Below are positions 27,536-37,676 of a stretch of DNA of 64,000 nucleotides, one piece after another (the stretch's first letter is position 1; each line of letters starts with the position of its first letter). The stretch covers positions 23,598 to 87,597 of the forward strand of contig NZ_MWWY01000028.1 in the NCBI RefSeq assembly GCF_002259755.1, read 5' to 3'. The notes under the pieces were generated by a model that worked only from the letters and a program-made list of their open reading frames with translations, was not told where the DNA came from and did not search any database. This DNA comes from Bifidobacterium hapali (GTDB lineage: Bacteria; Actinomycetota; Actinomycetes; Actinomycetales; Bifidobacteriaceae). A program made the position numbers and the translations under genes.

Positions 27536-29058
27536 GCGATCCAACACCGCGTCATCGTGCCACGCGCACCGGGTTCACGGTGAGCGCTGCGATCATCAGT
27601 TCAGCGCTTATTCTTGCCTCGCTTGGCGGCATGGCTATCATCACACCATTGCCATCGATGCTCGACAAAGTGGCAGCGAACGGCTCAGCCTCTTCGCAAA
27701 CGGTAAGTCAGTTACAGCTCGTTTCATACTGTCCAGCACGCATGAGCTTGGCTGACAGTGGTTCATTCGGTGATAGTGAATTCCAGCCGAGCGCTGGCAA
27801 TATCGCGTCTGCTGCGCGGTATGCTGCGTTTGGTTCAATCTATCAGTCGTCAATCGGTACGCTGGCGCACAGTGGCGATCTATTGCCGGCACCGCAAGAT
27901 GACACCAGTATCATCACATCATCCGGTGATGTAGACAAGACGGCTACGCTCATGCAAACGCATTTGTTGGAATCTGCTTCAGGCACCGGAACAGTTGCAT
28001 CAAGCGCATCATGGGCGACCGATGGTGATCTCAAAGGTGTCGCCGCCTCTTCGTGCACCTCTACAGCGCTTGAACATGAATTTCTCCTACCTGCTACTAC
28101 AACAGGCACTACGCAGCAACTCGTTATTGCCAACCCTTCTAATAAGTCCACCACAGTTCAGCTTCAGGTATGGGGTACCTCCCATCAAGGAGCTCTGACA
28201 TTATCAACTGGAGAAAGTGTTTCTGTTAAGGCATCCGGGGAGAGCGTGCTCGATTTGTCTGCTGCTGCGAGTGATCAAAACGGCTTGTACGTGAAAGTAT
28301 CTAGTGAACAGGCTCCCGTTGCCGCATCAGTGCGAGTAGTGACTATGGACGGTCTTGTCTCGCACGGCACAGAATATGCCACACCAGTGAGCCCAAAGGC
28401 CAATGTTTCCGTGATGCCGGGCGTGCAACAAGGTGATCGAGTAAACGTCATCGCATACAGCGACCAAGGCGGTAACACCACGTTCTCTTGGATTACTGAA
28501 CAAGGAGAACGTCGAGCCGATACCAAACCACTTGACGCTGGCAAAGTCACGATTGTTGATCTAGGAGAAGCTCCTGAAGGGGCGCTCGCTTTGCGTGCCG
28601 TATCGGATACGCCATCTTCGATGACCATGCAATTGACGCGCAGCGGTAAAGACGGGCAAGAGGATTTCGCCTTAGTGAATGCTGGTGTGACTCATACGGT
28701 ATCAGCTGTTGCGGTGCCGGGCGATCTTAACGCGTCACTCACGTTGGTGAACAGTGGCAACGACGAGGCTACTGGCACGATTACGGCGTACGATAGCAAT
28801 GGTGCGCCGGTTGGCAAGCACGACGTGACATTAGGAGCTTACGCAGCTACTAGTATGGATGCGTCTTCCATCAACGCAAAAGCTACTATCTTGCGACTAG
28901 ACGTACACGATAACGGTCAGATCGTATGGGGTGCGCGGGTAAGCGATACGGCTGTTCATGACGCTGATCTTGCCGGTCTTGCATGGTTGCCATCCAGCAC
29001 CCTCGACGCAAGCACTACGCAAATCAAAGTCGAACAGGATCCAACCATCGTTCGCTAG
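27532..29058 (+). CDS. DUF5719 family secreted or anchored protein
   Basis: ATG 27532 after GGAGAGG gives 508 aa. One N-terminal hydrophobic helix (about 15-40) acts as a signal anchor; the rest is a beta-rich extracellular domain with repeated forms such as QLVIANPSNKSTTVQLQVWG and SLTLVNSGNDEATGTITAYD. It is translationally coupled to the GT2 gene by a 4-base overlap, the usual actinobacterial pairing. The function is unknown, probably helping the glycosyltransferase outside the membrane. Confidence 0.82.
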   Translation: MSDPTPRHRATRTGFTVSAAIISSALILASLGGMAIITPLPSMLDKVAANGSASSQTVSQLQLVSYCPARMSLADSGSFGDSEFQPSAGNIASAARYAAFGSIYQSSIGTLAHSGDLLPAPQDDTSIITSSGDVDKTATLMQTHLLESASGTGTVASSASWATDGDLKGVAASSCTSTALEHEFLLPATTTGTTQQLVIANPSNKSTTVQLQVWGTSHQGALTLSTGESVSVKASGESVLDLSAAASDQNGLYVKVSSEQAPVAASVRVVTMDGLVSHGTEYATPVSPKANVSVMPGVQQGDRVNVIAYSDQGGNTTFSWITEQGERRADTKPLDAGKVTIVDLGEAPEGALALRAVSDTPSSMTMQLTRSGKDGQEDFALVNAGVTHTVSAVAVPGDLNASLTLVNSGNDEATGTITAYDSNGAPVGKHDVTLGAYAATSMDASSINAKATILRLDVHDNGQIVWGARVSDTAVHDADLAGLAWLPSSTLDASTTQIKVEQDPTIVR

Positions 29059-29068
29059 TTCACACCAA

Positions 29069-29530
29069 TCACAGTCCCCAATCAGGATCGATCTCTTCGG
29101 GGCGGCGACCATACAGATCAGCTAGCCGTTCTACCAGCTCGTCGCGGATAATCAGCTGCATATCCATGCGGCTTGTCGCCAACGTTTGAATCGGCATACG
29201 ATACAGCACAATACGCGCTGGAACACCATGCGCTGACGGAAAATACTGTGAATTAAGATCAGGTTCCGTTTCCCACGGTGCCGGCTGCGATGGTGGTACA
29301 TCTTCAACCGCGAACTGTACTGGTCTTACGAGTTGCGGCCACGCGTCATTGAGCCGACGAATCTGAGCCGCCATCATGTCATCAAACATGCCACTGCGCG
29401 TACGGTAGCGTGGTAGGCGAGTGCCAAACATAGGCGTGCGAGTACCCCGTCCGTGACGGTTACGATACACGCGAGCATTCCAAGGAGCTTCAATCATGCT
29501 TTCCACCATAGGCCAAGGCGACGGCATCAT
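29069..29530 (-). CDS. metallopeptidase-family (DUF1025-like) protein lacking HExxH
   Basis: The 153-aa protein matches the zincin-like PF06262 layout near whiB2 loci. It has FDDMMAAQIRRLNDAWP, then VPARIVLYRMPIQ, then a C-terminal helix. At the place where peptidase members have HExxH, this one reads RDELVERLADLYG, so zinc binding and proteolysis are unlikely. The basic N-terminus (VYRNRHGRGTRTPMFG) may be unstructured. A start at the internal Met near 29509 is possible. It converges with the DUF5719 gene. Confidence 0.75.
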   Translation of the reverse strand: MMPSPWPMVESMIEAPWNARVYRNRHGRGTRTPMFGTRLPRYRTRSGMFDDMMAAQIRRLNDAWPQLVRPVQFAVEDVPPSQPAPWETEPDLNSQYFPSAHGVPARIVLYRMPIQTLATSRMDMQLIIRDELVERLADLYGRRPEEIDPDWGL

Positions 29531-29600
29531 GCGTTACGATACTGTCATCGGGGTAATGCATGAGTAGTGTAAGTGGTAATGATATGGAAAGGCGGCACGC

Positions 29601-30455
29601 ATGACGGTGGTGCATTCGTGGAATGATATCGACTATATTGCACTCGCGGCACGTATGCGAGTTATCGCCTTTGACCTTGACAATACGCTTGCCTCATCCA
29701 AACAACCCATGATTCCGGCAATGATTGACCGATTCGCAGCGCTCACACACTGCCTACCAGTAGCTGTCGTCACCGGTGGACGGTATGAACTCGTAGTCAG
29801 CCAAATACTCGAAGTCGTACATGATCGTGCTAACTTGACTCAGTTACACCTCATGCCGACCGGCGGCACACGATACTACAGGTGGAACAAGCCTGAACAT
29901 GAGACGACAGGATCATGGACCTGCGTATACACACATGATTTAAGCGAGGTAGACCGCCGATCAGCACGCACCTCACTCGAACGACGAGCACGAGAACTTG
30001 GACTATGGGAAACAACCGTCTGGGGAGCCCGATTCGAGGATCGAGGCAGCCAACTCACCTTCTCCGCCCTTGGACAGAACGCGCCCGAATCCGCAAAACG
30101 AGCATGGGACCCCGGCGATATCAAGAAACAGCGTCTCGTCAATGCTGTCGCAGGCGATTTACCTCATCTCAAAGTACGTTCGGGAGGATACACCAGTATC
30201 GACGTATCACTACCAGGCATGGATAAGTCATTCGCAGTACACGAACTGAGTAAAATCCTCAACACCCCAGTCGACAGCATCGTCTTCGTAGGCGATCGCA
30301 TGACCCCCGGCGGCAACGACTACCCAGCAGCCATCGCCGGAGCATGGGCGATCAGCGTATCCAGCCCAGCCGACACACTACTCATGCTCGACCAACTCTT
30401 ACCAGCACTTCACGCATTGCAGGATGAGCTGTCGACGAAGCCGACTAATGGGTAG
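29601..30455 (+). CDS. HAD-IIB phosphatase, eukaryotic phosphomannomutase-like
   Basis: A 284-aa HAD-superfamily protein. The nucleophile motif AFDLDNTLA (Asp25, Asp27) opens it, VVTGGRYELV follows, and the late motif FVGDRMTPGGNDYP (about 229-242) closely resembles the FFGDKTMPGGND of eukaryotic phosphomannomutase. A sugar phosphatase or mutase activity is likely. Proximity to the GT2 cluster makes a mannose-phosphate role attractive but unproven. The last codons and stop overlap a dispersed repeat (30427-30485), so the C-terminus may have been reset by it. Confidence 0.78.
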   Translation: MTVVHSWNDIDYIALAARMRVIAFDLDNTLASSKQPMIPAMIDRFAALTHCLPVAVVTGGRYELVVSQILEVVHDRANLTQLHLMPTGGTRYYRWNKPEHETTGSWTCVYTHDLSEVDRRSARTSLERRARELGLWETTVWGARFEDRGSQLTFSALGQNAPESAKRAWDPGDIKKQRLVNAVAGDLPHLKVRSGGYTSIDVSLPGMDKSFAVHELSKILNTPVDSIVFVGDRMTPGGNDYPAAIAGAWAISVSSPADTLLMLDQLLPALHALQDELSTKPTNG

Positions 30456-30485
30456 TCTGCCAGCATATGCCAAAGTTGGTGTAAC
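30427..30485. repeat. dispersed intergenic repeat, copy 2
   Basis: It shares the string CATATGCCAAAGTTGGTGTAAC with copy 1 near 8712-8735 (3-4 mismatches) and the preceding GACGAAGCCGACTAATGGGT with AGCGAAGCTGACTGAGAGAT. It begins inside the last codons of the HAD gene. Confidence 0.55.
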
Positions 30486-30525
30486 CGAGCCAACAATGAC
30501 TCCTCAACAATTTCTCCGCTAAGCT

Positions 30526-31305
30526 ATGAACATGACTGGGATCACAAGCAGCATACGGACAACACTGGCAACGATACGCGACCTGATCATCCCACGCGGC
30601 TGCGCAGGATGCGACACGCCAGACGACATACTATGCCCACACTGCCGCGCCGAATTCAACACCACCATCGCCAGACCAATGCACGGCCTGGCCATGAACA
30701 CCGCCTACGCATGCGCTCACTATCGCAACGAAACTCGTCACGCAATCCTGTCATGGAAAGACCACAACGACGAAGAATGCGACACCATATTCGCCACAGC
30801 ACTCGCCGATCTCGCTATACGCTGCAAAGCAATAACCAGCACCACGCCGATCACACTCGTACCAGCACCATCCTCACGATCCTCAATGATTCACCGAGGA
30901 CGATGGCACATGCGCCAAGTCGCCAACGCAACAGCCCACTCACTGAACACACGAGGCTACACAGCAACCGTCCAACCAGTCTTACGCACCGCAAATATTG
31001 CCGCCAAATCAGTTGAAGTCACCAACGCCACCCAACGCAACATACGCATCAGCGGCAACATCATCGTCACTAACCCTGCACAATGCAACAATCGCAACAT
31101 CATCATTCTCGACGACATCATCACCACCGGCGCAACCATGCGACAATGCATCGCCGCACTCAACAACGCCGGTGCACACGTGATCACCGCTCTTGCGCTC
31201 GCGTCAGTCGAAAAACCGGTGAGTGAGCCTCACGAAATTGACGAACAGTACGAAAACTCACTCACCTCACGAGAGATTGATTTGCTTCACGATGAAGCAA
31301 TGTGA
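30526..31305 (+). CDS. ComF family phosphoribosyltransferase-like protein
   Basis: A 259-aa protein with an N-terminal four-Cys zinc site (GCAGCDTPDDILCPHC, about 25-40) and a C-terminal phosphoribosyltransferase fold whose PRPP loop is IIILDDIITTGATM. ComF helps natural transformation in competent bacteria; in actinobacteria its role is unclear. The coding strand is very C/A-rich (G+T 18 of 60 at 31081-31140). It overlaps the 3' end of the sensor kinase on the other strand by 19 bases. Confidence 0.88.
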   Translation: MNMTGITSSIRTTLATIRDLIIPRGCAGCDTPDDILCPHCRAEFNTTIARPMHGLAMNTAYACAHYRNETRHAILSWKDHNDEECDTIFATALADLAIRCKAITSTTPITLVPAPSSRSSMIHRGRWHMRQVANATAHSLNTRGYTATVQPVLRTANIAAKSVEVTNATQRNIRISGNIIVTNPAQCNNRNIIILDDIITTGATMRQCIAALNNAGAHVITALALASVEKPVSEPHEIDEQYENSLTSREIDLLHDEAM

Positions 31306-32468
31306 TATCGCGGCAGTCGAATCTCAAAATCAACGCCGCGGTCATCATCTACCACACGAACGGTACCACCATGCAACTGTGCAGCCCAGCGTGCGATAGA
31401 CAAGCCTAATCCAGTGCCACCAGATTCAGTGCCCGGCCCAGTTTTCCCCTTCACAAAACGACGGAAGATATCCGTACGCTCCGCTTGGGGAATTTGTGAA
31501 CCGAAGTTCACCACATTCGTCACAATCATCCCATGATCGCTATCTTCATGAGCTTCAACCAATACGGTAGTGCCGTCGGGAGAATGCTTGAGCGCGTTAG
31601 CAATAATGTTGGTAAACAACTGCCGCAGCCGGTCTTGATCGCCTTCCATGCGAATATGTTCATCAACGTTCATGACGATCTCATGAGCATGCCCTGCATC
31701 CGCAATTTCTAGCGGTTCGATCGTTTCGTCAAGAAAGTCATGAACGTTGAATTCATCAATCTTCAGGCTTGCTGCGCCTGCTTCCATACGTGACAGATCG
31801 AGCAGATATGCAATCAGATCGCTAAGCCGGTGTGTTTGATTGAGGATGCTCTCAAGATTGGCGGGGGAGGGTTCAGTGACGCCGTCTGCCATATTCTCGA
31901 CCATAGCCTGCAGCGCAGAAACTGGTGTACGCAGTTCATGACTTACATTGGCGATCATGTCGAGGCGCATTTGATCGGCGTGCTGAAGTTCTTCAGCCAT
32001 TTCATTGAATGCGCGTGCGAGGCGTCCAATTTCGTCGCTACTGTCAGTGGCTAAATGCACGCGTACTGAGTAATCGCCGTCAGCCATAGCATTTGCAGCG
32101 TCACGCATCTGCCGCAATGGTGCGATAAGACCGCGCGAAAAGAAGTACGTAATGCCCAGTGCCACGACCAACGTTAACGGCATGGCAATCCAGCCGTTCC
32201 ACCCAAATTTCAGCAGTAGCCATGCCATGCCGAATGCGATTGCAGTGGCAATGGTGATAATAACGCTGAGCTCAACTTTAAGTGACGACAACATGCCGAT
32301 AGGGCGCACAATGCTACCGTGCGCCCTCGAACGGGTGGATGACTTACGTCGTGATGTTGATGCGTTCAGTCGACCACCCGAAAACGATGAAGATAAAGAA
32401 GCCGGCCGTGGCGATTCCGAGGCAGGACTCGTAGGCCGACTCTGAGCAGTGCTCGTATTGCGTTTCAT
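31287..32468 (-). CDS. membrane sensor histidine kinase
   Basis: A 393-aa kinase: a Ser/Arg-rich cytoplasmic tail (1 to about 58), two membrane helices close together (about 66-110) with almost no outside loop, HAMP (LIAPLRQMRDAANAMADGDY), HisKA with NVSHELRTPVSALQAM, and an ATPase domain ending GGTGLGLSIARWAAQLHGG. The short loop suggests it senses the membrane or a partner protein. It overlaps the regulator gene by 4 bases (ATGA). Confidence 0.92.
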   Translation of the reverse strand: MKRNTSTAQSRPTSPASESPRPASLSSSFSGGRLNASTSRRKSSTRSRAHGSIVRPIGMLSSLKVELSVIITIATAIAFGMAWLLLKFGWNGWIAMPLTLVVALGITYFFSRGLIAPLRQMRDAANAMADGDYSVRVHLATDSSDEIGRLARAFNEMAEELQHADQMRLDMIANVSHELRTPVSALQAMVENMADGVTEPSPANLESILNQTHRLSDLIAYLLDLSRMEAGAASLKIDEFNVHDFLDETIEPLEIADAGHAHEIVMNVDEHIRMEGDQDRLRQLFTNIIANALKHSPDGTTVLVEAHEDSDHGMIVTNVVNFGSQIPQAERTDIFRRFVKGKTGPGTESGGTGLGLSIARWAAQLHGGTVRVVDDDRGVDFEIRLPRYHIASS

Positions 32469-33196
32469 GCGGTTACGGTTGTGGTCGGTGGTTCAAACGC
32501 GTAGCCCACGCCGTGCACGGTACGGATCATTTCTGAACCGAGCTTGTGTCGCAGCGCCTTGACATGCGAATCGACAGTACGAGTACCAGATGCGTCAACC
32601 CAGTCCCATACTTCTTCAAGCAACTTTTCGCGAGTCAGCACTGAGCGAGGTTTGCGTGCGAGGGTAGCCAGCAGATCAAATTCCGTAGGCGTTAAATGCA
32701 CTGGCTCGCCGTTCATCGTCACAATACGTTGAGCAGGGTCAATCACCAAGGAACCGAAGTTGAGAATCTTCTCGTTCTCAGAATTCTTGGCAATCACTTT
32801 TGCACGTTCCACACGACGCAACAATGCCTTGCAGCGAGCAATAAGTTCGCGCATAGAGAACGGTTTAGTCATGTAATCATCTGCGCCAGCACCCAAACCA
32901 GTGACCTTGTCGCTTTCGTCATCACGAGCCGTCAGGATAAGTACCGGTACTGGTCGCTCGGCCACAATACGCTTGGTCGCTTCAAGACCATCCATCACCG
33001 GCAGCATAATATCCATGATCACAAGATCAGGCTTGAGCTGTTTAGCGGCCTGAACGGCGCTAGCGCCGTCCGAGGCCACGCGAGCAGTCCATCCTTCCGC
33101 CGTGATGCGCTGCGCAATAGCCGTGGCGAGGGTAGGTTCGTCCTCGACCACGAGCACTGTGCGCGGCGTGGTAACGCGCGTCGGAGTATTGAGCAT
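32465..33196 (-). CDS. OmpR-family response regulator
   Basis: A 243-aa regulator with a receiver domain (VLVVEDEP; phospho-Asp in LVIMDIMLPVMDG near residue 61; Lys in YMTKPFS) and a winged-helix DNA-binding domain with VLTREKLLEEVWDW and RTVDSHVKALRHKLG. It begins 15 bases after the glgB stop, so glgB, regulator and kinase may form one transcript. The targets are unknown. Confidence 0.93.
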   Translation of the reverse strand: MLNTPTRVTTPRTVLVVEDEPTLATAIAQRITAEGWTARVASDGASAVQAAKQLKPDLVIMDIMLPVMDGLEATKRIVAERPVPVLILTARDDESDKVTGLGAGADDYMTKPFSMRELIARCKALLRRVERAKVIAKNSENEKILNFGSLVIDPAQRIVTMNGEPVHLTPTEFDLLATLARKPRSVLTREKLLEEVWDWVDASGTRTVDSHVKALRHKLGSEMIRTVHGVGYAFEPPTTTVTA

Positions 33197-33211
33197 GTTA
33201 GAAACCGCCTT

Positions 33212-35467
33212 TCAGTCTGTCGGTTCTAAGAATACCGCTCCCAGCGCTGGAATGGTGAGTCGTGCTGACCATTCACGAGAATGATACTCTTCTGGCTCAG
33301 CTTCAAACGTACCGTTGTGGATGTCAGAACCGCCATATTTTGCGTCGTCAGTAGTGAGTACTTCACGCCACTTACCACCTTGCGGTAGCGCGATTTGATA
33401 GTTCTCCCATGCTTCTCCGGAGAAGTTGACGACTACAACCATCTGTTCGCCGTTCTTGCCGATACGCACAAAGCTGAGCGTATTATGATCGGCGTCATCG
33501 CTGGTAAGCCATTGGAATCCTGCAGGATCAAAATCTTGACTCCACAAGGCCGGAGATGCTTTATACAGTGTGTTGAGATCAGCTACGAGCTTCTGCACAC
33601 CGCGATGATCTGGCCAGTCAAGTGCAGCCCAATCAACAGAGCTATCGTGATCCCATTCACCCCACTGCGCAATCTCATTGCCCATGAAGGTTAAATTCTT
33701 GCCCGGGTGAGCCCACTGATACGCGAATAGCGAACGCACGCCAGCATATTTCTGCCAGTCATCGCCCGGCATCTTGCCGTACAATGAACCCTTGCCGTAT
33801 ACAACTTCATCATGGCTGATAGGCAGCACGTAATGCTCAGAATACGCGTACACCATTGAGAACGTAATCTCACCGTGATGCCATTTGCGGTTGATTGGAG
33901 TTTCACGCAAATACTGGAGCGTATCGTGCATCCAGCCCATATTCCACTTAAGGCCGAAACCGAGGCCACCTTCGTCAGTGGGCGCAGTAATACCCGGGTA
34001 TGCGGTCGACTCTTCGGCGATCATCATCACGCCCGGATTGTTCTTGTATGCGGTGGCATTAGCTTCCTTGAGGAAATCGATGGCCTCAAGATTTTCGCGT
34101 CCGCCATAAATGTTTGGACGCCACTGACCGGGCTGACGGCTGTAGTCGAGATAGAGCATCGAAGAAACCGCGTCCACGCGCAGCGCATCGATATGGTATT
34201 CATCCAGCCAGAAACTAGCGTTGGCGACGAGGAAGTTGCGTACTTCGCGACGTCCGAAATTGAACACGTACGTGCCCCAGTCGGGATGTTCACCGCGCAA
34301 CGGATCTGGGTCTTCATATAGCGGCGTGCCGTCGAAACGACCCAGTGCAAACGCGTCCTTCGGGAAGTGCGCAGGCACCCAATCCATAATCACGCCAATG
34401 CCAGCCTGATGCAGCTTATTGACCAGATACTTAAAGTCATCAGGCGAACCAAGGCGCGAATCAACCGCGTAATAACCAGTAACTTGGTAACCCCAAGAAC
34501 CAGAGAACGGATGCTGTGCGAGCGGCATGAACTCAACGTGAGTAAAGCCTTCCTTCTCTACGTACGGCACGAGCTTATCAGCCAGCTCACGGTAGTTCGC
34601 AACATCTTTGCGCCAGCTACCAGCGTGCACCTCGTAAATGCTTACTGGACCATCATGCGGATTGGTCTTGCGACGCTTATCCATCCACGCTTTGTCGTCC
34701 CAGCGTTGCGTCGAATCTACCACAACCGAACCGGTTGCTGGTGGAATCTCGTGGGAACGTTCCATAGGATCGGCTTTCATAACCCAATCATGGTTAGCGT
34801 TAAGAATCTCATACTTGTAGACTTCGCCAGCTTCGATACCTGGGATAAAAATTTCCCATATGCCCGATGAGCCAAGTTCGCGCATCGCATGGCGGCGCCC
34901 ATCCCAGTCGTTGAAGTTACCGACTACGCGCACGGCATGAGCGTTTGGTGCCCATACCGCGAACGCAGTACCGACCAGAGGCTTGCCTGAAGTGCCGTCA
35001 GCAGCACCCATTGGGTCGTCGAAACGGCGTACGTGTGCACCAAGTACATCCCACAGCCGTTCGTGTCGGCCTTCTCCAAACAGATATGTGTCCATATCGC
35101 CAACAGTGGGCAGATACCGGTACGGATCATCCTCGACAACACTGTTGGCAAGACCGTACACGGTACGTACGCGGTAATCAGGTACCGTATACCCGTCTTT
35201 GGTTTGTTCAGCTGGCAGGACTGCAACAAATATGCCGTTGCGCTCATGTAATGCCTCGAACGAGCCAGACTGCGTAAGAATAGTCACGGCTTTAGCAAGA
35301 GGCCGTAGCACGCGCACGGTGACTTGATTGGCATGCTCGCCAGAGCCTAGATGCCCACCCAGCACCTCGTGCGGGTTGTAGAAGGTGGCGTTGCTGACTG
35401 CATCCAGGTCTCCCTGGCTTACAGGCACAGCAACAGTATCGTCGTTGATGTTCGTATGTGTAGCCAT
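33212..35467 (-). CDS. glgB: 1,4-alpha-glucan branching enzyme
   Basis: GlgB makes alpha-1,6 branches in glycogen. The 751-aa protein has an N-terminal domain with [13 protein letters not shown], a CBM48 domain ([21 protein letters not shown]) and the GH13 barrel. The barrel shows [15 protein letters not shown] with the nucleophile Asp, MIAEES with the acid Glu, and [13 protein letters not shown]. It is transcribed with the two-component genes downstream. Its partner glgX lies at 55 kb. Confidence 0.97.
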   Translation of the reverse strand: MATHTNINDDTVAVPVSQGDLDAVSNATFYNPHEVLGGHLGSGEHANQVTVRVLRPLAKAVTILTQSGSFEALHERNGIFVAVLPAEQTKDGYTVPDYRVRTVYGLANSVVEDDPYRYLPTVGDMDTYLFGEGRHERLWDVLGAHVRRFDDPMGAADGTSGKPLVGTAFAVWAPNAHAVRVVGNFNDWDGRRHAMRELGSSGIWEIFIPGIEAGEVYKYEILNANHDWVMKADPMERSHEIPPATGSVVVDSTQRWDDKAWMDKRRKTNPHDGPVSIYEVHAGSWRKDVANYRELADKLVPYVEKEGFTHVEFMPLAQHPFSGSWGYQVTGYYAVDSRLGSPDDFKYLVNKLHQAGIGVIMDWVPAHFPKDAFALGRFDGTPLYEDPDPLRGEHPDWGTYVFNFGRREVRNFLVANASFWLDEYHIDALRVDAVSSMLYLDYSRQPGQWRPNIYGGRENLEAIDFLKEANATAYKNNPGVMMIAEESTAYPGITAPTDEGGLGFGLKWNMGWMHDTLQYLRETPINRKWHHGEITFSMVYAYSEHYVLPISHDEVVYGKGSLYGKMPGDDWQKYAGVRSLFAYQWAHPGKNLTFMGNEIAQWGEWDHDSSVDWAALDWPDHRGVQKLVADLNTLYKASPALWSQDFDPAGFQWLTSDDADHNTLSFVRIGKNGEQMVVVVNFSGEAWENYQIALPQGGKWREVLTTDDAKYGGSDIHNGTFEAEPEEYHSREWSARLTIPALGAVFLEPTD

Positions 35468-35626
35468 ACCTCAGAAGTGTAGGACGAGGCTGCCGATAAC
35501 ACGGGTATTTGGGCGCGTCGTATCGGTTTTACGGCGCGTCGTGGCGTTCTCATGCTGGCCTGTCGGGCCAGTCTAGGGTATATGACATACTTATTCGGGT
35601 TTGTTATAGGCTTTCACGGAGGATTC

Positions 35627-36223
35627 ATGGCTTACAAGGTCGGCGATATGGTTGTCTATCCGCGGCACGGCGCGGCGAAGGTGGAGGCCATTACCGAGCG
35701 GACGGTGAAAGGTGTGACGAGGGAATACTTGCAACTGTCCGTGTTGTCTTCCGATGGTCTGGTTATCAATGTGCCAGTAGAGAATGCCAAGAAGGTGGGC
35801 GTACGCGATATTGTCGACGCCAACGAAGTGGCTAAGGTATTTGAGATTCTGCGCACTCCGATCGTCGAGAAGGAAATGAACTGGTCGCGTCGCTACAAGC
35901 TGAACGTTGAGAAGATTGCGACTGGTGATGTGAATAAGATCGCTGAAGTGGTACGTGATCTTGCGCAGCGTGACGTGGATGACCACGGTTTATCTGCGGG
36001 TGAGAAGCGTATGCTTACCAAGGCTCGTTCTATTTTGACTTCAGAGATTGCTTTAAGCGAGAATCTCGATGATGAAAACGCTCAGCGTTTGCTGGACGTG
36101 AACCTCGGTTATGAAGATCCTCGTCCGGGCGATGAGAAGCATCATACTGTTGCGCCAGAAGAGCCGGCTGCACAGACGCTGGCACGTATTGAGGCTGAAG
36201 GCAAGAAGTCTAAGCGTAAGTAA
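35627..36223 (+). CDS. carD: CarD-family RNA polymerase-binding regulator
   Basis: CarD stabilises open promoter complexes, mainly at rRNA and translation genes. The start at 35627, behind CACGGAGG, gives 198 aa beginning [19 protein letters not shown]. The RNA polymerase-interaction domain is followed by the helical DNA-binding part ([28 protein letters not shown]). The 25 upstream codons that stay open are not family-like. ispF follows, as is usual in actinobacteria. Confidence 0.95.
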   Translation: MAYKVGDMVVYPRHGAAKVEAITERTVKGVTREYLQLSVLSSDGLVINVPVENAKKVGVRDIVDANEVAKVFEILRTPIVEKEMNWSRRYKLNVEKIATGDVNKIAEVVRDLAQRDVDDHGLSAGEKRMLTKARSILTSEIALSENLDDENAQRLLDVNLGYEDPRPGDEKHHTVAPEEPAAQTLARIEAEGKKSKRK

Positions 36224-36331
36224 GTAGCGAGGTACTACTGCTTATAAGTAGCCCTCACTCAACAGTCTCGGCAGTGTGCGCGATAGCGGAACCAATAGCT
36301 TAGGGAACCTTAGGAAACATGGTGAGTTGGT

Positions 36332-36811
36332 ATGTTCATCGGTCAAGGATTCGACGCACACCGATTCGCTGATCTGGACTCTGACCGCCCGTTATGGCTT
36401 GCAGGTCTACTCTGGGATGGTGTCGGTATTGAAGGTGATTCAGACGGTGATGTGGCGGCTCACGCACTGATTGATGCATTACTGTCAGCTTCACATTTGG
36501 GTGATATCGGCACATTATTTGGTGTAGGCGCTGATTCTGCTGGTGCCGGCCGGCATGGTACAGATATGCTCGCGCAGACTGTTCATTACTTGCGCGAGCA
36601 TGGATATAAGCCAGTAAGTGCCAGTGTTGCGATTATTGGTAATCGTCCGAAAATTGGTCCGCACCGAGGCGAAGCCGAAGTAGCACTGTCTACTGCTGTT
36701 GGATGCCAAGTATCGTTAACCGCGACTACTACTGATCACATGGGTTTCACTGGTCGTGGCGAAGGCATCGCTGCTATCGCCACAGCCTTAGTGGAACAAG
36801 TTGATCGTTGA
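36332..36811 (+). CDS. ispF: 2-C-methyl-D-erythritol 2,4-cyclodiphosphate synthase
   Basis: IspF closes the cyclodiphosphate ring in the MEP isoprenoid pathway. The 159-aa protein has the metal residues Asp8 and His10 (GFDAHRF) and His44, and ATTTDHMGFTGRGEGIA near the end. The usual GHSDGD is GDSDGD here, with Asp36 at the His position; other actinobacteria may share this. It lies 108 bases after carD. Confidence 0.94.
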   Translation: MFIGQGFDAHRFADLDSDRPLWLAGLLWDGVGIEGDSDGDVAAHALIDALLSASHLGDIGTLFGVGADSAGAGRHGTDMLAQTVHYLREHGYKPVSASVAIIGNRPKIGPHRGEAEVALSTAVGCQVSLTATTTDHMGFTGRGEGIAAIATALVEQVDR

Positions 36812-36845
36812 TTAGTGCAGTGATCAGTATTAATACTAATCAGCT

Positions 36846-37676
36846 TTAGCGGTGTCGAGCAGCGTTGGCTGCTTTCGCGATCGCCCAAAACAGTGTTGAC
36901 AATGTCACAATAATAAAGCTCGGGGGAGCGGGAAACATTGCGGCGAGCACTAGTCCTCCCCAGATTGCCACCAGACATAATGTGCTTGCCAATACCATTG
37001 CACGTAACGGTGTTCCAGCAATAATATTCGCGGTCGCCGCAGGAGTAATCACAAGCGCGAAAATAAGCAGAGTACCCACAGCTGGTACTGCAATCGTGAT
37101 CACGCCAGCCATAATTGCCATAAACGCAACGTTCATGGCACCAATTGGCACGCCTTTGGCTTGTGCAACCTGTTCATCCACCGAACTGAACAGTAGCGGT
37201 CGGTAAATCACAGCCAATACAGCAAGCAGTATGGCATCGAAAATAGCAAAACCGATGATCTGATCAGTGGTAATCGTCAGAATCGAGCCAAAAAGAATCG
37301 ACTGCATTTGCTGTGATGCTGAACTCGACAGTCGGGCAAAAAACAGGCCAAGACCAGTTGCGAACGCGAGCACCGTACCGGTAGCGATTTCCCGTTGTGA
37401 GGCACGCTTTCCGAGCGCACCGATTACGAGCGCGCCGCCCAATGCGAATACGCCAAGTCCGAGCGAGACTGGTAAGCCGAGCAATACGGCACCGGTCGCA
37501 CCTGGCAATCCAATATGTGCGAGCGCGTGTGAGGCGAATGTTGAATGCCGTGCAATGGTGAAATAGCCCATCACGCCAGCTGCGAGTGCAATGCACAGGC
37601 CGGCGAGGAATGCGTTGGCCATGAATGGTGCGGTGAGCGTGTCCATCCAATCGGGGTCGAAAGCGAAGTCGATCAT
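36846..37676 (-). CDS. metal ABC transporter permease (ZnuB/MntB family)
   Basis: A 276-aa ABC-3 family permease with 8-9 membrane segments. GYFTIARHSTFASHALAHIGLPGA is the cytoplasmic coupling segment and LLIFALVITPAATANI is typical. It starts in a 4-base overlap (ATGA) with the ATPase gene. Together with the ATPase and the lipoprotein it imports Zn2+ or Mn2+. Confidence 0.92.
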   Translation of the reverse strand: MIDFAFDPDWMDTLTAPFMANAFLAGLCIALAAGVMGYFTIARHSTFASHALAHIGLPGATGAVLLGLPVSLGLGVFALGGALVIGALGKRASQREIATGTVLAFATGLGLFFARLSSSASQQMQSILFGSILTITTDQIIGFAIFDAILLAVLAVIYRPLLFSSVDEQVAQAKGVPIGAMNVAFMAIMAGVITIAVPAVGTLLIFALVITPAATANIIAGTPLRAMVLASTLCLVAIWGGLVLAAMFPAPPSFIIVTLSTLFWAIAKAANAARHR

